DNA from: Lutjanus erythropterus
Taxonomy: Eukaryota; Chordata; Actinopteri; Lutjaniformes; Lutjanidae
Assembly (NCBI GenBank): GCA_020091685.1
Contig: CM034595.1
Span: 21,747,564 to 21,811,563 of the forward strand
Reading direction: 5' to 3'
DNA: 64,000 nucleotides
The position numbers and the translations under genes were made by a program. Shown piece after piece: positions 62,501 to 64,000 of this stretch (its first letter is position 1; each line of letters opens with the position of its first letter). The notes under the pieces are model-generated. The model was not told the DNA's origin, searched no databases, and saw nothing but the letters and a program-made list of their open reading frames with translations.

Positions 62501-63676
62501 GTCAAGGCAGAGAAAGACCCTGTGTTTGTGAACGTCGGGGAGACAGCAGACCTGATATGTGTGGCAGATGCCAACCCTGTTATATCTGGCATGTTCTCCT
62601 GGAAGTTTCTGGTGAGAGCTCAGATACACACACATCCACAGAAACACAGCCATCCCCTGAATTATATTACCTTTATCTGGCTTCCTTTTTATTATTTTAT
62701 CTCTTCTTACCGTTTATCACTGGCCTTTCTAAATGCACAGATGCACCATATTTCACCGGCTCTAACTATCCTTCCACCCCACCTCTTCCTGCTCCACACT
62801 CAGCCCAAATCCAGAAAAATAGCTTTCATTACTGTTGCGTGACTAAAGGGCACATTCGTCAACGTGGCGTGGTCTCTGTATCTACTGATGCCTTCTCCGT
62901 TCTAACCCACCCCTTGGCAGTGCTGCGTGTCCCGCTTTCAACCTGCACAGCCCCTCCTTTTCTCTTTTTTCCTGTGGCTCTCCAACCCTTGGCATTATCT
63001 TTCTCTGTCCTCAGAGCTTGTTCCCCCAACGCCCTTTCCTATCCGCAGCTCAAGCCCTGATGGTTCCCTGCTCGACTCTCCCTCTACCTGTCTTACTCTC
63101 CCACCCCCCAATTCACCCAGGAGGAGGGGAGTGTGTATTGAGGGATAGCTGCTGTCTGCATCTTGTTCCCCCTCAATCTGTCTTCCACAGGGAGACGGGG
63201 AGGTGGAGATGGGAGAGGAGACTCAGGAAGACGAATCCGGCCTCCTGACCATCCATGATGTGACTCGGGCTCACGCTGGTCTTTACCACTGCACAGCCGA
63301 TAATGGCATAGCCCCCGCCGCCACTGTGGATGTGCAGCTAGTGGTGCAATGTGAGTTTGTCGTATTTATTCTCAGTGTCAGACAGGAGCGAAATGTACAT
63401 GAAGACTTATTTGTGGGAACATGCTTGCGTTTTTGTACCTGTCAGTGAATACTTGTGTACATTTACTCCTGTGTTGTGTCTGCTTTCTGCATGGTTAACC
63501 TCCATCTTGTCTTGTGTAGTCAAACCAGAGCTTCAGAAAGGAGCCCAGTGGAGGAAGGTAGCAACCAGAGGGGACGGCACCACGACAGCTGAGGTTGTGT
63601 GTCAGGCAGAGGGGATTCCTCGTGTCAAATTCTCCTGGGAAAAAAATGGTGCACTGATGGACTTTGCAAACCCCAG
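20522..63676 (+). CDS. nphs1: nephrin, N-terminal 868 residues (19 coding exons; 3' end outside window)
   Basis: Nephrin is a single-pass Ig-superfamily adhesion protein of the kidney podocyte slit diaphragm; it self-associates, binds Neph/Kirrel proteins and signals through its tail (family knowledge). Nineteen exons join in continuous phase to 2,603 nt. The order is signal peptide (about 1-25), Ig1 (Cys48/Cys106), Ig2 (Cys153/Cys210), Ig3 (Cys256/Cys308), Ig4 (Cys352/Cys408), Ig5 (Cys455/Cys507), Ig6 (Cys551/Cys607), the Ig-like spacer (about 628-722), Ig7 (Cys745/Cys796) and the start of Ig8 (Cys843, Trp855). Nephrin-specific stretches include [12 protein letters not shown] and PGFPRY in Ig1, [10 protein letters not shown] in Ig3, RWWLG in Ig4 and GMFSW in Ig7. 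These match remembered mammalian nephrin far better than Kirrel proteins. Sequons lie at Asn35, 373, 392, 561, 595, 692 and 712. Ig8's second half, FNIII, membrane segment and tail are missing only because the window ends. Identity is very secure; splice borders are inferred without transcripts. Confidence 0.96.
20787..21415 (+). repeat. noncoding block duplicated from/to 2270-2935 (copy 2), intron 1
   Basis: It begins about 200 bp after exon 1 and aligns colinearly with 2270-2935. Conserved islands are separated by small gaps, giving the impression of old divergence. The alignment fades out at both ends without TIRs or target-site duplications. Confidence 0.8.
21416..23084. other. intron 1 interior with degraded repeats
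   Basis: No exon seen. 21490-21860 resembles a degraded interspersed repeat bounded by related ATACTAGAAT/ATTGATACTA phrases. A CA microsatellite is at 22735-22751. 22780-23060 is very A-rich (AATAAA-type repeats). Confidence 0.5.
23085..23580 (+). repeat. noncoding block duplicated at 29237-29705 (copy 1), intron 1
   Basis: It shares AATTGTAGTGCATGGCATGC, TAGACCTTGGAAAA and GATTCACACCTGTC-type islands with intron 2 in the same order and orientation, over almost 500 bp with small indels. Confidence 0.8.
24054..24582. mobile_element. foldback element, copy 1 (intron 1)
   Basis: The left end ATTATTTGATGTGGGGTTGT is mirrored on the right as ACAATCCTACATCAAATAAT. Inner arms also pair: TTTGGAGAAGCAGAGAGGAG on the left against the reverse complement of CTCCTCTCAGCTTCTCCAAA on the right. 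The arms span much of the element. No transposase is present. Confidence 0.75.
24583..26134. other. distal intron 1
   Basis: No repeat or exon recognised. The last 100 bp is pyrimidine-rich and leads into the exon 2 acceptor. Confidence 0.5.
26135..26329 (+). CDS. nphs1: nphs1 exon 2: first half of Ig1
   Basis: Residues 22-87. The acceptor CTCCAG and donor G|GTAAAC are both phase 1. It holds the Ig1 B-strand Cys48, core Trp59 and sequon Asn35, plus the nephrin-typical KDGLLLGP and PGFPRY segments. Confidence 0.95.
26410..26503 (+). repeat. direct repeat, left copy, flanking a TIR element
   Basis: GAAAAGACACCAGAATTTGT to CCAGAGAATAAAA recurs in the same orientation at 27097-27182, immediately beyond the other side of the TIR element. 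Confidence 0.8.
26504..27085. mobile_element. TIR/foldback repeat, copy 2 (intron 2)
   Basis: Related to 15635-16560. It shares TTAGACAAAAACTAG, GTAGCAGATATGTGATTTCA and the inverted end phrases TGTATTTTACAG and CTGTAAAATAAAATAC. It is shorter than copy 1 by internal deletion. Confidence 0.7.
27097..27182 (+). repeat. direct repeat, right copy
   Basis: Matches 26410-26503 with a few substitutions. See the left copy. Confidence 0.8.
27183..28559. other. intron 2 interior
   Basis: AT-rich noncoding sequence with no recognised repeat or exon. Confidence 0.5.
28560..29236. mobile_element. foldback element, copy 2 (intron 2)
   Basis: Same family as 24054-24582, sharing TTTAGCTTGCGATCAGAAAG, ATATGAGCCAAATATCGCTC and CAAACCAACCAGACTCC. 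Its right arm repeats these phrases as the reverse complement (GGAGTCTGGTTTAGCAAGAG). Confidence 0.75.
29237..29705 (+). repeat. noncoding block duplicated from/to 23085-23580 (copy 2), intron 2
   Basis: Colinear with the intron 1 copy and directly abuts foldback copy 2. In intron 1 the foldback lies about 470 bp to the other side of the block, so the two were not duplicated as one fixed unit. Confidence 0.8.
30009..30652 (+). mobile_element. GGTTCT-rich TIR element, copy A (intron 2)
   Basis: The ends are inverted: CACTCTTAGAAATAAAGGTG against CCTTATTTCTAAGAGTG. The inside is built from many short GGTTCT/AGAACC palindromes spaced about 20-40 bp apart. No coding capacity. Confidence 0.8.
30653..31716. 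other. distal intron 2
   Basis: No recognised repeat or exon before the exon 3 acceptor. Confidence 0.5.
31717..31839 (+). CDS. nphs1: nphs1 exon 3: second half of Ig1
   Basis: Residues 87-128. Acceptor ATTCCAG, donor A|GTGAGT, phase 1 at both ends. It carries the F-strand motif DDAPYEC with Cys106 and ends in the Ig1-Ig2 linker, whose Ile128-Pro-Pro is completed by exon 4. Confidence 0.95.
   Translation, partial: GSIIFRSKGPNSKMMPPMNVKRASLRAVKRSFPVQPGSTS
31905..32185. mobile_element. Harbinger-like element end fragment
   Basis: CTTTTCAAAAGTGCAGTGAC, TTTATTTCAACCACCATA and CTTTGACACATCAACATG recur in slightly different form at 32776-32945. They look like the terminal region of a PIF/Harbinger-type fish element. 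The family assignment rests on the neighbouring Myb-like fragment. Confidence 0.5.
32236..32768 (-). mobile_element. Tc1-like DNA transposon relic
   Basis: The end CACTGTCTGGCCAAAAAA is typical of a fish Tc1 family. On the minus strand, 32430-32490 translates (with changes) to the SPDLNPIENLW-type transposase segment. 32515-32620 corresponds to a more N-terminal part. The catalytic middle is deleted and stops interrupt the frame, so it is inactive. Confidence 0.75.
32776..33260 (+). mobile_element. PIF/Harbinger-like fragment with Myb/SANT-like coding remnant
   Basis: The frame around 32980-33120 reads [20 protein letters not shown], followed by [10 protein letters not shown]. This resembles the Myb/SANT-like DNA-binding domain of Harbinger transposon-associated proteins (W..ED.IQ.EL pattern, then the KISKKLxEQ helix). 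The N-terminal tryptophan helix and the rest of the protein are missing or frameshifted. Confidence 0.55.
33370..33545. repeat. fish interspersed repeat fragment
   Basis: GAGCACTTCTCGTTTGCCAA, ACAGGTGTGCCATATAGAG and GCACAGGTGTGCCTTGGACT form a sequence I recall as a common dispersed repeat end in teleosts. Confidence 0.5.
33546..36078. other. intron 3 interior
   Basis: No exon seen. A 115-codon frame at 33760-34107 has no recognisable domain or splice context. 35355-35560 is pyrimidine-rich. Confidence 0.5.
36079..36700 (+). repeat. minisatellite, about 15 units of about 41 bp (intron 3)
   Basis: Diverged tandem units follow the pattern GCACTTAACCACATTTTGTC then CACTGGAAGGGCACCTTATA. Units differ by substitutions and 1-4 bp indels, and one unit near 36118 is truncated. 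Confidence 0.9.
36701..38264. other. intron 3 interior
   Basis: No gene or repeat recognised; a TG-rich patch lies at about 37733-37770. Confidence 0.5.
38265..39260. repeat. teleost interspersed repeat split by inserted DNA
   Basis: The left part (CTCCAGTGTGTAAGAGG, GCAGAAATGGAATAATATTC) and right part (in reverse, TTTCTACAGTAGCCCAGAAA) belong to the family at 5125 and 6070. Between them lies DNA starting AGGGCTGTAGTCAACCAAA, itself resembling a second fish repeat. Confidence 0.55.
39261..41954. other. distal intron 3
   Basis: No exon seen. TG-rich patches lie at 39505-39545 and 39780-39960, a G-rich run near 40550, and poly-T at 41527. Confidence 0.5.
41955..42077 (+). CDS. nphs1: nphs1 exon 4: start of Ig2
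   Basis: Residues 128-169. Acceptor TTGTTCAG, donor G|GTGAGT, phase 1 to phase 1. It contains Cys153 in the TVTC B strand. The usual core Trp after this cysteine is absent (EITLFK instead), as in the mammalian Ig2 I recall, so this is a family trait and not damage. Confidence 0.94.
42510..43222 (-). mobile_element. GGTTCT-rich TIR element, copy B (intron 4, inverted)
   Basis: The same element as 30009-30652 in the opposite orientation: its right end GTTAGCACCTTTATTTCTAA is the reverse complement of copy A's left end. It occupies half of intron 4. Confidence 0.8.
43477..43558 (+). CDS. nphs1: nphs1 exon 5: middle of Ig2
   Basis: Residues 169-196. Acceptor TCTTTTAG (phase 1), donor AC|GTATGT (phase 2). 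This is the shortest exon after exon 1 and encodes the linking strands between the two Ig2 cysteines. The three-exon split of Ig2 is confirmed by phase continuity with exons 4 and 6. Confidence 0.9.
43559..44164. other. proximal intron 5
   Basis: Nothing recognised. Confidence 0.5.
44165..44660. repeat. fish interspersed repeat (intron 5)
   Basis: ACTTTGTACTCCACTACATT and AAGTAAAGGATCTGAATACT, then CTTTCACCACTGG are phrases of a very common teleost nonautonomous element. Confidence 0.6.
44748..44851 (+). CDS. nphs1: nphs1 exon 6: end of Ig2
   Basis: Residues 196-231. The acceptor CTCAAAG is entered in phase 2; the donor T|GTGAGT is phase 1. The segment [10 protein letters not shown] carries the closing Cys210 of Ig2 and aligns with the SSDNRQ segment of mammalian nephrin. 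Confidence 0.93.
44852..47337. other. intron 6
   Basis: No repeat or exon recognised in 2.5 kb; the last 130 bp is pyrimidine-rich, leading into exon 7. Confidence 0.5.
47338..47459 (+). CDS. nphs1: nphs1 exon 7: first half of Ig3
   Basis: Residues 231-271. Acceptor CCTGGCAG (phase 1), donor AAG|GTAAAT (phase 0). It contains Cys256 and the strongly conserved [10 protein letters not shown] with Trp269. The reading frame stays open upstream of the acceptor, but that extension is intronic. Confidence 0.95.
47640..47925. repeat. T-rich TTTAGTTTTA simple repeat region (intron 7)
   Basis: A degenerate run of TTTAGTTT/TTTATTTT phrases. Similar sequence resumes at about 48880-48905 beyond the TIR element. 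Confidence 0.7.
47930..48865. mobile_element. TIR element with long inverted ends, copy 1 (intron 7)
   Basis: The left end TAACACTTTAGTCGAAGGGG and the following CACTGTCATAACTATGTCAT are mirrored at the right by ATGTCATGACATGTTCATAA-type sequence and CCCCTTCAAATAAAGTGTTA. A second copy is in intron 12. Confidence 0.85.
48991..49162 (+). CDS. nphs1: nphs1 exon 8: second half of Ig3
   Basis: Residues 272-329. The acceptor is preceded by a TG-rich stretch ending GTGTGTCAG (phase 0); donor T|GTGAGT (phase 1). NGEVLSTAW follows the exon 7 tryptophan strand directly, as in other nephrins. Cys308 (of a Cys-Cys pair at 307-308) is the likely F-strand partner of Cys256. Confidence 0.94.
49163..50414. 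other. intron 8, ending in a TG microsatellite
   Basis: No repeat family recognised apart from the TG tract at 50382-50407 immediately before the exon 9 acceptor. Confidence 0.6.
50415..50572 (+). CDS. nphs1: nphs1 exon 9: first half of Ig4
   Basis: Residues 329-381. It holds Cys352 and the nephrin-specific RWWLG motif (Trp365-Trp366). The acceptor ACATAAG sits directly behind a TG microsatellite instead of a normal pyrimidine tract. The next AG downstream (50417-50419) would break the frame, so this acceptor is the only one that works. Donor GAG|GTGAGA, phase 0. Confidence 0.9.
50587..52470 (+). mobile_element. hAT-like element relic with BED-finger remnant (intron 9)
   Basis: The left end CTAGGGTCACCAGAT and right end ATATGGTCACCCTTAG are approximately inverted. 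The frame at 51470-51595 reads [10 protein letters not shown], then IICKSCQ, the beginning of a BED zinc finger as found at the N terminus of hAT/ZBED transposases. The frame stops before the His pair, so the protein is dead. A separate repeat piece with GGTCAAGG-like GAGGTCACTGTGACCT lies at 51955-52055. Confidence 0.55.
52471..53441. other. distal intron 9
   Basis: Nothing recognised. Confidence 0.5.
53442..53583 (+). CDS. nphs1: nphs1 exon 10: second half of Ig4
   Basis: Residues 382-429. Acceptor GTCTACAG (phase 0), donor T|GTGAGT (phase 1). It has sequon Asn392 and Cys408 in ELQLTCEAF, matching the TLTCEAF strand of mammalian nephrin. Confidence 0.94.
53584..54527. other. intron 10
   Basis: No repeat family or exon recognised. 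Confidence 0.5.
54528..54652 (+). CDS. nphs1: nphs1 exon 11: first half of Ig5
   Basis: Residues 429-470. Acceptor TACAACAG (phase 1), donor AAG|GTTAGT (phase 0). It contains Cys455, GGNP and core Trp468. It is separated from exon 12 by only 89 bp, the shortest intron in the window. Confidence 0.95.
54742..54910 (+). CDS. nphs1: nphs1 exon 12: second half of Ig5
   Basis: Residues 471-527. Acceptor CTGTTTTAG (phase 0), donor T|GTGAGT (phase 1). It includes [14 protein letters not shown] and Cys507 in [10 protein letters not shown]. Confidence 0.95.
55070..56502. mobile_element. TIR element, copy 2 (intron 12), with nested insertion
   Basis: The same family as 47930-48865. The left end TAACACTTCATTTGAAAAG and the right end CTCTTCAAATATAGTGTGAC are inverted, and CATGTCATGACACATGTCAT-type inner arms are shared. 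A LINE-like tail is inserted near its right end. Confidence 0.8.
56275..56361 (+). mobile_element. LINE-like 3' tail ending in a CTTAT pentanucleotide repeat
   Basis: GCTGCTGTAACAACAAAATT, then CCCCCAGTGTGGGATC leads into about ten CTTAT units. This is the usual form of a 3'-end fragment of a fish non-LTR element with a simple-repeat tail. Confidence 0.6.
56536..56665 (+). CDS. nphs1: nphs1 exon 13: first half of Ig6
   Basis: Residues 527-570. Acceptor GTTCTTCAG (phase 1). It has Cys551, sequon Asn561 and Trp564 (NISW). The donor CAG|GTTTGG (phase 2) departs from consensus at +3 and +4 but is the only nearby site that restores frame with exon 14. Read-through into the 177-bp intron meets a stop near 56701. 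Confidence 0.88.
56843..57015 (+). CDS. nphs1: nphs1 exon 14: second half of Ig6
   Basis: Residues 570-628. Acceptor CTGTTCCAG (phase 2), donor T|GTAAGT (phase 1). It contains sequon Asn595 and Cys607 (QRVICQAYS). FQGVEQPPR at its start aligns with the LEGVAAPPR segment of mammalian nephrin, which supports the exon 13 donor. Confidence 0.93.
57016..58037. other. intron 14
   Basis: No exon or repeat family recognised. Confidence 0.5.
58038..58178 (+). CDS. nphs1: nphs1 exon 15: first half of Ig-like spacer
   Basis: Residues 628-675. Acceptor GTGTGTCAG (phase 1), donor AAAG|GTGATC (phase 1). It begins YPPEF and continues through PLLVSANP to [11 protein letters not shown]. The canonical B-strand cysteine is missing, as in mammals, but an extra Cys663 lies two residues before Trp665. 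A second in-frame donor, CAA|GTAAGC, occurs at 58238. The shorter form is preferred because it gives the mammalian spacing to exon 16. Confidence 0.88.
58179..58737. other. intron 15, with possible alternative exon 15 extension (58179-58237)
   Basis: The first 59 bp stays open in the exon 15 frame and ends at a good donor, CAA|GTAAGC. The rest is unremarkable until the TG-rich acceptor of exon 16. Confidence 0.5.
58738..58878 (+). CDS. nphs1: nphs1 exon 16: second half of Ig-like spacer
   Basis: Residues 675-722. It encodes [11 protein letters not shown], then [15 protein letters not shown] with Cys705, and sequons Asn692 and Asn712. The acceptor is a weak tandem AG (GAAGAG) behind TG-rich sequence. 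The first AG (exon start 58738) keeps phase 1 with the short exon 15; the second (58740) fits only the longer exon 15. Donor T|GTAAGA, phase 1. Confidence 0.85.
58879..62489. other. intron 16
   Basis: AT-rich. 59280-59420 is A-rich simple sequence. 60570-60615 and 62205-62255 look like ends of a fish dispersed repeat (AATGGCGGCTGGTG near the left, CACCCTCTATTGGCC near the right), but I cannot name it. No exon seen. Confidence 0.45.
62490..62611 (+). CDS. nphs1: nphs1 exon 17: first half of Ig7
   Basis: Residues 722-762. Acceptor CTACTCTCAG (phase 1), donor CTG|GTGAGA (phase 0). [11 protein letters not shown] (Cys745), DANP and GMFSW (Trp759) match the DANP and GMFNW segments of mammalian nephrin. 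Confidence 0.95.
62612..63190. other. intron 17
   Basis: Pyrimidine-rich over much of its length. Frames reading through it are compositional. Confidence 0.55.
63191..63350 (+). CDS. nphs1: nphs1 exon 18: second half of Ig7
   Basis: Residues 763-816. Acceptor CTTCCACAG (phase 0), donor T|GTGAGT (phase 1). An acidic loop (residues 764-777) precedes HAGLYHC with Cys796 and DNGIAP, again closely matching mammalian nephrin. Confidence 0.95.
63520..63676 (+). CDS. nphs1: nphs1 exon 19: first half of Ig8 (last exon in window)
   Basis: Residues 816-868. Acceptor TTGTGTAG (phase 1), donor CAG|GTCATA (phase 2). It has Cys843, GIPRVKFSW (Trp855) and KNG, and ends within the DPR-equivalent NPR. The closing Ig8 cysteine and everything C-terminal lie beyond 64000. 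Confidence 0.93.
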
Positions 63677-63728
63677 GTCATAGAGTAGGCTTTATTGTTT
63701 TTAAATGATTTTCTTGCTATTCCTTTCA

Positions 63729-64000
63729 CTGCAAATAAAGCCGCTAACTAGAACCATAAAGGGTTCTTTGGCTTGTCCCCGTAGGAGAACCCTTTTTGGT
63801 GTTTGTTAGAACTTTTTATAGAGGTTCCACTTGGAGCCCTTTCAGAGAGTTCTGCCTAGAGCTCAACATAACAGGTTAAACCTATAACTATCAGTGAAAG
63901 GTTTCCCCCAGAACCCTCTATGAGAGGTATGAGAGAACCCTTCTGTGGTGTAATGGTTCCACCCAGGACCGTCTTTGAGAGTTCAATCCCAAACCTTTTC
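63729..64000 (+). mobile_element. GGTTCT-rich TIR element, copy C (intron 19, cut by window end)
   Basis: GCTAACTAGAACCATAAAGG then GTTCTTTGGCTTGTC matches the left part of copy A in the same orientation. The right end lies outside the window. Confidence 0.8.

Overview
The window is vertebrate genomic DNA, almost certainly from a ray-finned (teleost) fish. Short exons with GT-AG borders sit among AT-rich introns filled with repeat types typical of fish: Tc1-like, PIF/Harbinger-like and BED-finger hAT relics, TIR/foldback elements and non-LTR fragments. A percomorph origin is likely from repeat content, but that is inference. No prokaryotic genes, CRISPR arrays or tRNAs were seen.

The only gene I can support is nphs1 (nephrin), on the plus strand. 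Its coding start is at 20522 and it runs out of the window after the exon ending at 63676. I reconstruct 19 coding exons, 2,603 nt in all (867 codons plus two bases). Reading phase is continuous across all 18 introns. The exons encode a signal peptide, six two-cysteine Ig domains, the Ig-like spacer, the seventh Ig domain and the first half of the eighth. The rest of Ig8, the FNIII domain, the transmembrane segment and the cytoplasmic tail lie downstream. Each domain boundary falls at a phase-1 intron, and most domains are split by one internal intron. Nephrin is the adhesion receptor of the podocyte slit diaphragm.

Layout: 1-20490 is gene-poor upstream DNA. It holds a non-LTR reverse-transcriptase relic (about 9.3-9.95 kb), TIR elements, a pyrimidine-rich block (13.8-14.4 kb), and a possible untranslated leader exon (16893-16953) that could splice to 20492. 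20522-31839 carries exons 1-3, separated by two introns of about 5.5 kb. Intron 3 (10.1 kb) holds a Tc1-like element beside Harbinger-like sequence and a 41-bp minisatellite. 41955-63676 carries exons 4-19 at higher density.

The most unusual structure is repeated noncoding DNA around the gene. A block of about 600 bp at 2.3-2.9 kb recurs just downstream of exon 1. A block of about 480 bp recurs in introns 1 and 2. Inverted copies of a GGTTCT-rich element flank exons 3-4. A roughly 90-bp direct repeat brackets a TIR element in intron 2. Splicing points worth testing are a TG-microsatellite acceptor at exon 9 and a coupled pair of alternative borders between exons 15 and 16 that would add 19 residues in frame.
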